Of a stretch of DNA of 64,000 bases, positions 1-10,948 are shown piece by piece. The notes under the pieces are model-generated. The model had not been told where the DNA came from and made no database searches. It saw only the letters and a program-made list of their open reading frames with translations. The DNA is from Diphasiastrum complanatum. Taxonomy: Eukaryota > Streptophyta > Lycopodiopsida > Lycopodiales > Lycopodiaceae. Every line of letters begins with the position of its first letter. Positions within the stretch are counted from its first letter, which is position 1. A program made the position numbers and the translations under genes. The DNA lies in NCBI GenBank assembly GCA_029204225.1, contig CM055112.1:22264578-22328577 (forward strand), given 5' to 3'.

Positions 1-189
1 TTTCTCATCTTTTTGTCGAACACTTTGATATCCGCTTCATTTGGCGGCCTTCTCTCATCACCTGTGACGACTTCCCACACGTCTTTTTTCATCAGTATGT
101 TTTTCATTTTGAATTTCCACACTACATAGTTGGAAATCCCGTCCAATTTGTTACTTTCACTCAAAATGGACTCTCCCATGTTTGTCATC
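1..189 (-). pseudogene. Ty1/Copia gag N-terminus, cut by the window edge
   Basis: Read on the minus strand, an ATG at 189-187 opens a frame that runs off the left edge of the window. About 63 codons are visible without a stop. The peptide contains NYVVWKFKMKNIL and WEVVTGDERRP, the usual N-terminal pattern of Copia Gag (UBN2/DUF4219-like). It is clearly related to the Gag at 32825 in this window (NYAVWKFKLKNIL, WEIVTGEETRP). The primer-site-like sequence at 1459-1471 fits as the start of the same element. Whether the rest of the element is intact cannot be seen from here. Gag would form the retrotransposon's cytoplasmic particle. Confidence 0.75.
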
Positions 190-1458
190 GCAAAACTGCT
201 TGAAACTTCTGTTGTAGGCTAAAAGCAGTATGCTGAGGCCAACTGTGATGTCAAAAGTTGAAAATAATGACCTGCACTTTTTCCCTTACCAGGCCACTCA
301 CTGCTTTTCCACCAAATTGAAAGCCAAATCGGCGTCGCCTTCCAAAATGCACTTAGTTGTCAACTCCCAACTACATGCCCAATGGAATGGTGAAATCACT
401 TTTGGCGCACTCCGAACACTTTCTTTGCTGCAATCACTCTGTTTTGTTGTACCGTACTTGCGAGTACAGTGTGGGTGCCCTTCGTTTGGAGGTTATAGCC
501 TTTCGTTTGGGTCAAAACGGACAAGGGACCCAAAAATAGGGATTTTCCTTGTTTTTGAATTGTTTCTTCACCTCGAAGAAACTTCACCTTTCTTGAATTT
601 GGGACCCAACTCAACTTTCACTTTGAATTTTTTTAGTGAAGTTGAAGTTCTATTTGCTTTTCAACCCTCATGGGTCCACTTCACCCATATCCAATGATGG
701 GTTTCAATCCTGTGGTCCAGATGCAATTAATCCTCTTCGTCGATCGTTGTGGAGATAGATCTTATGGACTTCCTTACATCGGCACGTTGAACTACACTCC
801 TGAAGTCGCTAAACACTTACAAATGCTACATGCTCCTCGTGGTTCCTCGCGCGTGACTTGTCCACTCTCTCGTTCTTTCTTTTCTCAATGGGTTGTAGCT
901 ATGGCTGCCAACAGAGAATTGATCCTGCACCCTCACACTTCCACGGCCAGCCACGGCCTTCTCAGGTCTGATTTGCACTGCTAGGGCGCCCTCCTCTGGA
1001 ACTTCACAACATCCAAAAGGCTTCAGAATGGAGAGAAATCCGCTTTCTTGAGATTTCAAACCCTAGGCTAGAGTTTTTCTTAGAAAACTACACTTGGCTT
1101 CCTATTCCTAGTCTTCTAACAGGCTTATTCTCTTCCTCTGAGATCGCCCTACTGCTGGAAAGCAGATGCTTCAATCCGTTTGTCAAACAATGTCCGATTA
1201 AATGCACACTGACTGCAAACACCAAGTAGCCTTCCTTTGGAGTTTCACAATTTCATTTGTTGAGGTTCTGATTCAGTCGACAACTCTTGTCTCTGAATCC
1301 CCACACAGTCTCAAGCTCACCAAGCTTCTGTGTGCTAAACTCTCTGCATCAGTGCTTCTCCTTACGTCTTCAACATGCCATAAACCCCAAACTCTCATAA
1401 GACAGTTCTCCCGAAGCTATCTTCAACGACGATGTTGTATTGTGTACACTCCCTGTAC
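190..1458 (-). other. Leader of the minus-strand Copia element, no gene
   Basis: This stretch lies between the gag start (189) and the primer-site-like sequence (1459-1471), so it is best read as the untranslated leader of that element. Short open frames on both strands (for example 230-697 and 1202-1687 on plus) show no recognisable motif. A leader of nearly 1.3 kb is long for Copia, so an extra insertion within it is possible. Confidence 0.4.
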
Positions 1459-1471
1459 GGCTCTAATACCA
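1459..1471 (-). other. Degenerate tRNA-Met primer binding site
   Basis: GGCTCTAATACCA is the reverse complement of the plant Copia primer site TGGTATCAGAGCC with one mismatch. It faces the gag start at 189 on the same strand, so it probably primed minus-strand DNA synthesis of that element. Confidence 0.55.
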
Positions 1472-1777
1472 ACTTTAAATTTGCTTCGAACAGGAACACA
1501 GATCATGCTACACAGTAGCACACAAACAGAATACACTCTCCACACCAAGCTCACGTTAGCAACTGTATTTCTCAAAATGAAATTACACTGTACATATAGT
1601 TGTTCACTCAGGCAACCCATGCATAACCCAGGTTGCCGTTGGCGGGATGCGTGTCTCATCGACTTGCCTCGTGGTGAGGCCAACTGATCCTTATCAAATG
1701 ATAGGAACCACAGTACATTAGCATAGTGATTCTAGTTTAATTCTAACTATTTGGGTCAACAATCTTCTCTTGGTTTG
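1472..1777 (-). repeat. Probable 5' LTR remnant, split by element X
   Basis: Sequence beyond the primer-site-like motif should be the 5' LTR of the element whose gag is at 1-189. It is interrupted after GTTTG (1773-1777) by the LTR of X. GTTTG recurs at 13012-13016, after which the original sequence presumably continues. No second LTR of this family is available here, so its ends are not defined. Confidence 0.35.
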
Positions 1778-2608
1778 TGTGCAAAAAGTACAAAAAGGAC
1801 CAAGAGTGGATCCTAATCTGATCCGCAAGAGGGATTGGTTGTCAGATTACTTGATCTATCAATCTACTTCAGATTAAGATCAATCTAGATCAATTCTAGA
1901 CACAAAATCCTAACAAGAACAATCATTAATTGAAGGTAAGTTTACTTTTTAGTTTCACACATGTGAAACACTGTCTAAGTACGGACTCCAACCTGAAAAT
2001 CAAGTATACATTGATAGAACCTCAAAACAATCAAAACAAATGTAGACAAATGGAGAGAATCACTCAAAATTGCTTCCAAAACCAAGATTGGTGTCTCACT
2101 ATGATTATGGCCAAATGTGGCTCTATATATACAATAAGTGGGAGCTCATGGTACTGATCATCCCTCTGATCCCACATGTGTGAAGGTGCTTTGTCATATG
2201 ATGATTCACCATGCAAAACTGACACTTGGACAAAACCTTCTATTTGGGCACTTTTGGTCCATTTTCCTTCTATATGGAGATCTACTTGGAAATCTTCTAG
2301 AAGTCAAAATTCGCCTACTTCAGCTTATTCCACACATGTGAGCTGTCCTCTACACATAGGATATGGCACCTAACCAAAGGATGTGGCTCATGCAATCCAT
2401 AGATTGATGCCATGTGTCATATGTCTAGAAAACTAGTTTTTGGCCATTTTAGCCACTAGAACTTGAATTAAATCATATGTACAACATATATGATTATGGT
2501 ACATGACAAGTACACTAGTTTCACACGTGCAAACAAGCTCCACACATGTGTGTTTATCTATATACAAGATTTCTGGCCTCTACCAAGCTTATTTTTGCAT
2601 TTTTCACA
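1778..2608 (-). repeat. 3' LTR of truncated X copy
   Basis: This 831-bp LTR starts TGTGCAAAAAG and ends TTTTTCACA. It is followed at 2609-2617 by CTCCTCCTC, the reverse complement of a polypurine tract, which marks it as a 3' LTR of a minus-strand element. GTTTG lies immediately before it at 1773-1777. It contains several G-box-like sites (TTCACACATGTGAA near 1956, CCACACATGTGAG near 2331). A TATATATA sequence lies near 2124. Confidence 0.9.
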
Positions 2609-2734
2609 CTCCTCCTCAAAAATCTAGCTTGATGGAAAACATGATGATCTTGAACTTGACTCCATGGTCTGAATTGGTCTTTTCTGGTTCAAAAGGTGTG
2701 AAGATCAGCCAATGAGCTTGATGTTGATCAGAAA

Positions 2735-4258
2735 TCACCATATCCATGATAGTGCTTCTTTGATGTTGACATCTTTGATGAGCTTGAGAGCTTTGCACCA
2801 TCTTAGCACCTCCAAAATTGATTCCTTCCAATTTTCATGTAGATGCTTGACCTTGAGGCTTGCTCCTTCTTCATGGTCATGCTTCTTTATGAGAAAATAA
2901 AGATTTCTTCTTGATTTATTAGGATCACAAAGATGTAACATCATGTTACCATGATCTAGAGAATTAGACTCATCCAAATTGGCAAGACTATGCATGCTAT
3001 AATAACAAAGTGTTTGCATCATATCTTCATGCTTGTTTACCATGCTAATCTCAGATCCAATGAGGCTAAATACTTCATTATGGAGATAAGTGTCTTTAGA
3101 AAATGATTCACTTACTCTCATAAAGAGTTTACAATTTGCCTCAATACAAATTTTCAAACTATGAGTGAACAAATCACTTTTGCTCTTACATGACTTAAGA
3201 GCATACATTTGATGAAATAACCATTTGCTTTCTAATTGATTTAAAATCAATTTCAACATTTTCAGAACATCGTCTATGTTCTCAGGAGAGACTTCATACT
3301 CAACTAATATGGCTTCACTCCAATTTTGAGATGCAATGATCTCACTAAAGCAAATTGATTTATCAAATGACATAAGAGAAGTAAGTATGTGATGTATACC
3401 ACATGAGATATGCTCCTCTTTCCCTTGAAATGTGAGCCACATGGACTCCACCATATTTCTTGAGTTTCTTTTTGGAATCACAATTTGAGAAGGTCTCTCC
3501 TCCTCAATCCTTGGCACACTTGAACCTTGAGAAGACTCCTTAAGATCCTTTTCATGGTGCTCCTTTTTGATGGAAATCCGAGACCTCCATGTCTCATAAT
3601 GATCACAACAAGTATGACCATTCAATATGCACTTCCTATGATTATCAAGATTACTTATGCTAGAAACATAAGTCCAAAAATCACCACAACTTGGCATGAT
3701 TTTTCCAATATTGAAATCAAAAGGTATTTCCATCTCAATAAGGCTAACTACTTGCTTATGGATATAAGTGTCCACTTTGGATGCTTCACTTATTCTCATA
3801 AGAAGTTTACAACTTGCCTTTAAGATTGAAAACTTACAATTTTCATCTTTATGAATGAACACATCATTCATGATCTTATTGAAACCAAAAGATCCTGCAT
3901 TATGAAGACATTTCCATTTTATTGACTTCATATCTAATGTAAGTTTACAATAAAAACATGCTTTGCTATACTTTAAGGCATCACACTCAACGAGTATTGC
4001 CTTAATCCACTTTTGAGATACAAAAATCTCTTCAAAGCATAATGGTTTTTCATAAGTTGACATGAGAGCATAAATGAAACTATTTTCATTTTGTGATTGC
4101 TCCTTATTCTTGATTGATTTCTCTTGGATAATAACAATAAGTTTGAACTTGTCCAAAGTTCCAAGCAAACTACTCTCCAAGGACATAAAATAAATCCAAG
4201 TTACTTTCATGAAAGTGACATCTATCTTTGCATCTTGAACCAAACAATGCACTTCCAA
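2735..4258 (-). CDS. X-element ORF, 507 aa, unknown function, tandem internal duplication (copy 1)
   Basis: I do not recognise this protein: no Gag zinc knuckle, DSG protease, integrase, YVDD or RNase H motif is visible. It consists of two diverged repeats. Residues about 61-180 align with about 289-406; shared features include SQ(K/N)W..AILVE, a KW..H core, CKL(L/F)MR(I/V)SE and DTY(I/L)H...SLI..EI. The similarity continues into 181-240 versus 407-470 (NLD, then IKK.H). The protein is rich in Cys, Lys and Ser and has no clear signal peptide. It lies between polypurine tract and leader in the element's sense strand. It is 97% identical by eye to the copy at 9334-10857, and both frames are open. 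Confidence 0.7.
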   Translation of the reverse strand: MEVHCLVQDAKIDVTFMKVTWIYFMSLESSLLGTLDKFKLIVIIQEKSIKNKEQSQNENSFIYALMSTYEKPLCFEEIFVSQKWIKAILVECDALKYSKACFYCKLTLDMKSIKWKCLHNAGSFGFNKIMNDVFIHKDENCKFSILKASCKLLMRISEASKVDTYIHKQVVSLIEMEIPFDFNIGKIMPSCGDFWTYVSSISNLDNHRKCILNGHTCCDHYETWRSRISIKKEHHEKDLKESSQGSSVPRIEEERPSQIVIPKRNSRNMVESMWLTFQGKEEHISCGIHHILTSLMSFDKSICFSEIIASQNWSEAILVEYEVSPENIDDVLKMLKLILNQLESKWLFHQMYALKSCKSKSDLFTHSLKICIEANCKLFMRVSESFSKDTYLHNEVFSLIGSEISMVNKHEDMMQTLCYYSMHSLANLDESNSLDHGNMMLHLCDPNKSRRNLYFLIKKHDHEEGASLKVKHLHENWKESILEVLRWCKALKLIKDVNIKEALSWIW

Positions 4259-4418
4259 ATGAAAAATTTCAAAAGCTTTGACATGTGTTGTGATGGACTC
4301 TTGGAGACAAATCTTGCAAGTCCTTGTGAGACTCCAAAAATAATCTCACAAACATAAGTTCCCTATATCTAACATAGATAATCTTTCTCAATTCTTCACA
4401 CTCCTCCTAAAAAATTAT

Positions 4419-6536
4419 CTATGAAGATTTGAGCATTGATCTTGATATAACTCCAAGATTAGATCTATGCTTGATGAAAGCACTTTTGCACAAAGGCTTG
4501 GTGAGTAGATCGGCAATACAAGAGGACGCGTTGACATGCTCCAAATAGATTTCTCCTCCAATAAGCTTTTCTCTCACAAACTGGTGTGCCACTTCTATGT
4601 GCTTGCTTCTTGCATGAAATATGGGATTATTGGCAAGATCTTGGGCCGAGATGTTATCACACTTGATCATTGGTAGATCATCCTCCTTGATGCACTTTAG
4701 CTCCATTAATAACCTCTTGATCCAAAGCACTTCTTTGGTAGTTGTAGCGAGTGCTTTGTACTCGGCCTCACATGAAGAGAGAGATATAGTATCTTGCTTT
4801 TTGGAAAGCCAAGATATTAGATTGCCTCCAAGAAAGATAGTGTATGCACTAATAGACTTTCGATCCATCTTGTCACTTGCAAAGTCTGAATCCGAGTAGC
4901 CAATAATGGATAGATCTTCACTTTTATAGAGTAGACCATAATCACAAGATGAAGATACATATCTTAGAATCCTCTTGGCCATCTTCCAATGATGGATCTT
5001 AGGATCTTGCATAAATTGACTCAATTTGTGCACACAAAAACTAAGATCGGGCCTAGTAATGGTAAGCCAAATCAAGGAGCCTACAAGACTCCTAAAAAGT
5101 GTGATGTCCTCAAAGGATCTTTCATCACCTTTATTAGGATCTTTTACAATTTGCTCCATTGGAGTATCTATGCTCTTAGAATTTTCCATATGGAATTTTT
5201 TCAACATAGAGTGAGCATATCTAGATTGGCATATAAAGACATGATTTTCATAAAAATCAATTTCTAGGCCTAGGATGTAATGCATCTCTCCTAGATCTTG
5301 CATTTTAAACTCACATCCAAGTGCTAGCTTGGTTTCATCAACTAGCTTGATACAACTTCCACAAAGAATAATGTCATCAACATAAATTAGAAGAATGACA
5401 ATATTGCTATCAACAAACTTTAGATACATGGAAGGATCATAGTCACTAAGAGTAAATCCTAGTGAGATAAGAAAAGAGTTAAGTCTTGAATACCATGATC
5501 TTGGTGCTTGCTTGAGTCCATAAAGACTTTTGAAGAGCAAGCACACTTTGGACTCATCCTTGATGAATCCTTGAGGTTGTTCCATATAGATCTCCTCCTC
5601 AATATAACCATTTAGAAAAGCATTGGATACATCTAATTGGAACACCTTCCACTTGAAAAAACAAGCAAGAGAAATAAGAATTCTTATTGTCACCATCTTT
5701 GCAATGGGTGCAAAGGTCTCCTCATAATCAAGACCATGGATTTGAGCAAATCCTTTGGCACATAGTCTTGCTTTATGCTTGTTGATGGTGCCATCATGAT
5801 TGAACTTGATCCGAAATACCCACTTGCAACCAATCACATGCTTGTTGGATGGAGGATCCACATGCTCCCAAGTATTGTTGGTGATCAATGCATCATACTC
5901 TTGCTTCATGGCATCATACCACTCCTTGGTATTGAGTGCCTCTTGTACATTCTTTGGCTCTTCATGAGAGACATAAAAAACATAATTAGTGGAATCAAGA
6001 TCCACTTGTTTGCCTTTGTCAACATATGAGAGCCTCTTAGGCTCGGATCTATCTCTCATGGATCTTCTTGGTGAAAAAATCCGAGGAGAGTCTTCTTCAA
6101 ATCTCGACCCCATCACATCATGATTGTCTTCAAAATCAATAATTGATGATGCATCCATAGATTTCTTGATCTCGGCCTCTTCAAATGGTGAGTGTTGATC
6201 TTCATGAAAGACAACATCTCTACTTTCAATAGCTTGAGAATTAGAGAGTATAAAGACTCTATAGGCCTTCTTGGTGGATGAGTATCCAACCATGATCCCT
6301 TTGCATGCACTAGGATCTTCCTTCTTCCTTGTTTCCAAGGGAATATGGACAAAGCATAAGCATCCAAAAACTCTAAGGTGATCAACCTTAGGCTTCTTCA
6401 AAAATAAGATTTCATATGGTGACTTTCCTCCAAGAGATATATGTGGGAGCCTATTGCAAAGATAATTTGCACAATTAATGGCTTCTCCCCAAAAATCTTT
6501 GGGCAAGGATGCCTCAATCTCATAGATTTTGCACAT
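4419..6536 (-). pseudogene. Copia Y pol: C-terminal integrase, reverse transcriptase, RNase H
   Basis: A 705-codon frame follows a frameshift from the gag-integrase frame. It starts in the conserved region after the integrase DDE core (FWGEAINCANYLCNR) and passes through the insertion-domain motif FGCLCFVHIP. RT follows, with GCKWVFRIK, FQLDVSNAFLNG and YVDD at about residue 385. RNase H has DFASDKMDRKS, SLSSCEAEYKAL and ARSKHIE. RT and RNase H frames are open, but this part is separated from gag by a 1-bp deletion near 6503-6520, so no single polyprotein can be made without frameshifting. Y2 carries the same deletion. Confidence 0.9.
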
Positions 6537-8324
6537 TCACATAGAGATCTATTCTTTCTCTCGGCCACTTTATTTTGAGATGGAGAGTAGGCACAAGAAA
6601 ACTTTCTTTTAAGGCCTTCAAGCTCACAAAAATCTTGAAATTTATTGGAGATATATTCACCACCTCCATCACTTCTAAGAGCTTTAATCTTGAATGAGAA
6701 TTGCTTCTCTACATAAGCTTTGAAAATAAGGAAATGATCAAACACCATAGATTTTGAAGCAAGAAGATATATCCAAGTGAATTTTGTGTAATCATCAATG
6801 AACGTAACAAAACAAGTGGCTCCTCCCTTGCTTGTAGTTGATGAGAAATGCACATCCGAGTGGATTAACTCCAAAGGATGCTTGCTTTTGATAGAAGATC
6901 TTGTAAATGGCTTTTTGTGAGATTTAGCAATAGCACAAGCTTCACAAGGCTTGATCTTCTTGGAGAGTGACTTTGGCAAGCCAATAGCTTTGGCTCCTTT
7001 GATCATAGAGAGCATGGATTTGTAGTTGGGATGTCCCAACCTCCTATGCCATAATTCCACCATACAGAGCTTGTTCACAAGAGCAACATTACAAGCATTC
7101 ACATACTCATTTGGATCTAGTTTATAGATGCCACCAAATCTAGATCCTAATGCAAGTATCTCATCATTCTTCTTGATAGTGCAAGTATCAACATTGAATT
7201 TTACATCAAGGCCATTATCAAGCAATTGGCCAACACTAATAAGATTCTTGGTAAGCTTAGGTACATAAAGAACTCTAGAGAGAGAAAGAACTTTAGAGGA
7301 TGCAAGCTTCAAGGGAATGTTCCCTATGCCTTCAATAGGACATTCAAAATCATTTGTAGTGTATATTGATTTCTTGACTCCATCATAAGGTGCAATAGAA
7401 GAGAAAGAGTCCTTGGAGCTACATATATGTGAAGAGGCTCCACTATCAATATACCATAGGCCGTCCTTCTTGAAAGAGGTAGATGAGAAACTAGAGACCA
7501 TAAGAGATCCCTCTCCATCACTTGCAATAGTGTCTTCCTTCTCATTGGTAATATTGGCTTGCTTGAGTTGATTTTTCTTTTTGAAGCAATTGGTGGCATA
7601 ATGACCTTTCTTGCCACAATAAAAGCACTTGATCTTCTTCTTCTTGAGCTTGGATGATGAAGCATTTGAGGAATCATCTTCCTCCTCATCTTTGTCTTTG
7701 GATTTGACTTTGTCCTTGCTTGAGGATTGTTGATGTTGGTTCTTGCTCCTCCCTTTGTGCTTATCCTTGGCAAAGAGAGCTTTGCCATCATTATGAGTGA
7801 CAGAAAGCTTGTCCATCCTCAAGAGCTTGTACTCTTGTCTTGATTCTTCTGAAATCAGCACACTTTGGAGAGCCTCCAAACTTGGCAGCTCCTCCTTAAT
7901 GGCATAGGATTGGACAAGGTTATCAAATTCACTTCTCAAGCCATTGAGAATGACTTGAACTAGCTCATTTTGATTGATGGAATCACCAATGCAAGAAAGC
8001 TCTCTATGAATATCTTTTACTCTCAAAACATAACTAGATGCACTCTCATCACTCTTTTGGCTACTTTGAAAGATTTGATTCCTAAGAGTGAGAAGCCTAG
8101 AGGTATTCTTAGCCTCATAGATAGTCTTGAGACAATCCCAAGCTTCTTTGGCTGTTGTAGAAGTACCTATCTCCCTCAATATCTCATTAGAGACATTCAT
8201 CTTAATGTAGTGGAGAGCCTTCCTAGCTCTCTTTTTGTATTTTTAAACCTCTTGAAGAACTTGTGGTTCTTCTTCAAGGCCAAGAACTATGTCCATCACG
8301 TCTTGAAGGATCAATATGGACTCC
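6398..8324 (-). pseudogene. Copia Y gag-protease-integrase
   Basis: The open part begins near 8200. Upstream codons continue to 8324 but are interrupted by a TAA near 8246, where Y2 has a Gln codon. Visible in order are Gag, the zinc knuckle CFYCGKKGHYATNC (about residue 194 of the open frame), protease WYIDSGASSHIC, the integrase HHCC finger (HRRLGHP ... CEAC) and the DDE core (HSDVH, RSDGGGEY, VAERKN). The frame is lost just after the integrase core. The N-terminal 30 or so Gag residues seen in Y2 are absent because the fragment is cut at 8324. Confidence 0.9.
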
Positions 8325-8362
8325 ATTCTAACTGTTTGGGTCAACAATCTTCTCTTGGTTTG

Positions 8363-9193
8363 TGTGAAAAAAATACAAAAAGGACCAAGAGTGGATCCTA
8401 ATCTGATCCACAAGAGAGATTGGTTGTCAAATTACTTGATCTATCAATCTACTTCAGATTAAGATCAATCTAGATCAATTCTAGACACAAAATCCTAACA
8501 AGAACAATCGTTAATTGAAGGTAAGTTTACTTTTTAGTTTCACACGTGTGAAACACTGTCTAAGTACGGATTCCAACCTGAAAATCAAGTATACATTGAT
8601 AGAACCTCAAAACAATCAAAACAAATGTAGACAAATGGAGAGAATCACTCGAAATTGCTTCCAAAACCAAGATTGGTGTCTCACTATAATTATGGCCAAA
8701 TGTGGCTCTATATGTACAATAAGTGGGAGCTCATGGTACTGATCATCCCTCTAATCCCACATGTGTGAAGGTGCTTTGTCATATGATGATTCATTATGCA
8801 AAACTGACACTTGGACAAAACCTTCTATTTGGGCACTTTTGGTCCATTTTCCTTCTATATGGAGATCTACTTGGAAATCTTCTAGAAGTCAAAATTCGCC
8901 TACTTCAGCTTATTCCACACATGTGAGCTGTCCTCTACACATAGGATATGGCACCTAACCAAAGGATGTGGCTCATGCAATCCATAGATTGATGCCATGT
9001 GTCATATGTCTAGAAAACTAGTTTTTGGCCATTTTAGCCACTAGAACTTGAATTAAATCATATGTACAACATATATGATTATGGTACATGACAAGTACAC
9101 TAGTTTCACACGTGCAAACAAGCTCCACACATGTGTGTTTATCTATATACAAGATTTCTGGCCTCTACCAAGCTTATTTTTGCATTTTTCACA
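8363..9193 (-). repeat. 3' LTR of X
   Basis: This 831-bp LTR starts TGTGAAAAAA and ends TTTTTCACA, giving good terminal inverted repeats. CTCCTCCTC follows it. It contains the palindrome TTCACACGTGTGAA (core 8541-8550), which is intact here but changed to ACACATGTG in the copy at 1778-2608, as expected from CpG decay. Confidence 0.92.
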
Positions 9194-9333
9194 CTCCTCC
9201 TCAAAAATCTAGCTTGGTAAATCTAGCTTGATGGAAAACATGATGATCTTGAACTTGACTCCATGGGCTGAATTGGTCTTTGCTGGTTCAAAAGGTGTGA
9301 AGATCAGCCAATGAGCTTGATGTTGATCTGAAA

Positions 9334-10857
9334 TCACCATATCCATGATAGTGCTTCTTTGATGTTGACATCTTTGATGAGCTTGAGAGCTTTGCACCAT
9401 CTTAGCACCTCCAAAATTGATTCCTTCCAATTTTCATGTAGACGCTTGACCTTGAGGCTTGCTACTTCTTCGTGTGCATGCTCCTTTATGAGAAAATAAA
9501 GATTTCTTCTTGATTTATTAGGATCACAAAGATGTAACATCATGTTACCACGATCTAGAGAATTAGACTCATCCAAATTGGCAAGACTATGCATGCTATA
9601 ATAACAAAGTGTTTCCATCATATCTTCATGCTTGTTTACCATGCTAATCTCAGATCCAATGAGGCTAAATACTTCATTATGGAGATAAGTGTCTTTAGAA
9701 GATGATTCACTTACTCTCATAAAGAATTTACAATTTGCCTCAATACAAATTTTCAAACTATGAGTGAACAAATCACTTTTGCTCTTACATGACTTAAGAG
9801 CATACATTTGATGAAATAACCATTTGCTTTCTAATTGATTTAAAATCAATTTCAACATTTTCAGAACATCGTCTATGTTCTCAAGAGAGACTTCATACTC
9901 AACTAATATGGCTTCACTCCAATTTTGAGATGCAATGATCTCACTAAAGCAAATTGATTTATCAAATGACATAAGAGAAGTAAGTATGTGATGTATACCA
10001 CATGAGATATGCTCCTCTTTCCCTTGAAATGTGAGCCACATGGACTCCACCATATTTCTTGAGTTTCTTTTTGGAATCACAATTTGAGAAGGTCTCTCCT
10101 CCTCAATCCTTGGCACACTTGAACCTTGAGAAGACTCCTTAAGATCCTCTTCATGGTGCTCCTTTTTGATGGAAATCCGAGACCTCCATGTCTCATAATG
10201 ATCACAACAAGTATGACCATTCAATATGCACTTCCTATGATTATCAAGATTACTTATGCTAGAAACATAAGTCCAAAAATCACCACAACTTGGCATGATT
10301 TTTCCAATATTGAAATCAAAAGGTATTTCCATCTCAATAAGGCTAACTACTTGCTTATGGATATAAGTGTCCACTTTGGATGCTTCACTTATTCTCATAA
10401 AAAGTTTACAACTTGCCTTTAAGATTGAAAACTTACAATTTTCATCTTTATGAATGAACACATCATTCATGATCTTATTGAAACCAAAAGATCCTGCATT
10501 ATGAAGACATTTCCATTTTCTTGACTTCATATCTAATGTAAGTTTACAAGAAAAACATGCTTTGCTATACTTTAAGGCATCACACTCAACGAGTATTGCC
10601 TTAATCCACTTTTGAGATACAAAAATATCTTCAAAGCATAATGGTTCTTCATAAGTTGACATGAGAGCATAAATGAAACTATTTTCATTTTGTGATTGCT
10701 CCTTATTCTTGATTGATTTCTCTTGGATAATAGCAATAAGTTTGAACTTGTCCAAAGTTCCAAGCAAACTACTCTCCAAGGACATAAAATAAATCCAAGT
10801 TACTTTCATGAAAGTGACATCTATCTTTGCATCTTGAACCAAACAATGCACTTCCAA
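9334..10857 (-). CDS. X-element ORF, 507 aa, unknown function, tandem internal duplication (copy 2)
   Basis: This is the only substantial ORF of the complete X element, lying just inside the 3' LTR with about 140 bp between stop and polypurine tract. It has the same two-repeat architecture as the copy at 2735-4258 (repeats about 61-240 and 289-470). It differs from that copy at roughly 16 residues, for example E for K near position 70 and S for Y near 103. No known domain is visible. The position before the 3' LTR is where env-like genes sit in some retroelements, but there is no signal peptide or membrane anchor to support that. A captured host gene or a highly diverged Gag are alternatives. 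Confidence 0.72.
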   Translation of the reverse strand: MEVHCLVQDAKIDVTFMKVTWIYFMSLESSLLGTLDKFKLIAIIQEKSIKNKEQSQNENSFIYALMSTYEEPLCFEDIFVSQKWIKAILVECDALKYSKACFSCKLTLDMKSRKWKCLHNAGSFGFNKIMNDVFIHKDENCKFSILKASCKLFMRISEASKVDTYIHKQVVSLIEMEIPFDFNIGKIMPSCGDFWTYVSSISNLDNHRKCILNGHTCCDHYETWRSRISIKKEHHEEDLKESSQGSSVPRIEEERPSQIVIPKRNSRNMVESMWLTFQGKEEHISCGIHHILTSLMSFDKSICFSEIIASQNWSEAILVEYEVSLENIDDVLKMLKLILNQLESKWLFHQMYALKSCKSKSDLFTHSLKICIEANCKFFMRVSESSSKDTYLHNEVFSLIGSEISMVNKHEDMMETLCYYSMHSLANLDESNSLDRGNMMLHLCDPNKSRRNLYFLIKEHAHEEVASLKVKRLHENWKESILEVLRWCKALKLIKDVNIKEALSWIW

Positions 10858-10948
10858 ATGAAAAATTTCAAAAGCTTTGACATGTGTTGTGATGGACTCT
10901 TGGAGACAAATCTTGCAAGTCCTTGTGAGACTCCAAAAATAATCTCAC

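Larger units (their letters stand above)
1740..4349 (-). repeat. 2.6-kb direct repeat, copy 1 (flank + X LTR + X ORF)
   Basis: This segment matches 8325-10948 almost base for base. The offset is 6585, then 6599 after a 14-bp insertion in copy 2 near 9212-9232. It contains 38 bp of pre-insertion flank, the X 3' LTR, the polypurine tract and the full X ORF. It stops at 4349 without a leader or 5' LTR. Because the flanking bases are shared too, this copy is a segmental duplication and not a second transposition. Confidence 0.9.
4350..8324 (-). mobile_element. Copia element Y: LTR-less gag-pol fragment between the two X repeats
   Basis: The fragment begins with 51 bp of LTR end (4350-4400, ending TTCTTCACA), then a polypurine-tract complement (CTCCTCCT, 4401-4408), then pol and gag on the minus strand. 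It ends at 8324 inside gag. There is no 5' LTR, primer site or target-site duplication. It is flanked exactly by the two 2.6-kb direct repeats, so it looks like a fragment captured during break repair or template switching. It is closely related to Y2 (15034-18758). Confidence 0.85.
8325..10948 (-). repeat. 2.6-kb direct repeat, copy 2 (within complete X)
   Basis: Counterpart of 1740-4349. Its left 38 bp (8325-8362) repeat the original flank of X, including the TSD GTTTG at 8358-8362, although they now abut Y gag. A 14-bp local duplication near 9212-9232 and scattered substitutions distinguish it from copy 1, so the repetition is not a simple assembly echo. Confidence 0.9.

Noticed and set aside
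3527-3823. Plus-strand ORFs inside 2735-4258 and 9334-10857 (such as 3527-3823, 10126-10422)
   Set aside because: Antisense shadows of the 507-aa ORF. They are duplicated only because the host repeat is.
1740-10948. Reading the 2.6-kb direct repeats as giant LTRs of Copia Y
   Set aside because: The true LTR is the 831-bp portion ending TTTTTCACA before a polypurine tract. The complete X at 8363-13011 has its own primer site, second LTR and TSD, and Y keeps a piece of a different LTR (4350-4400).
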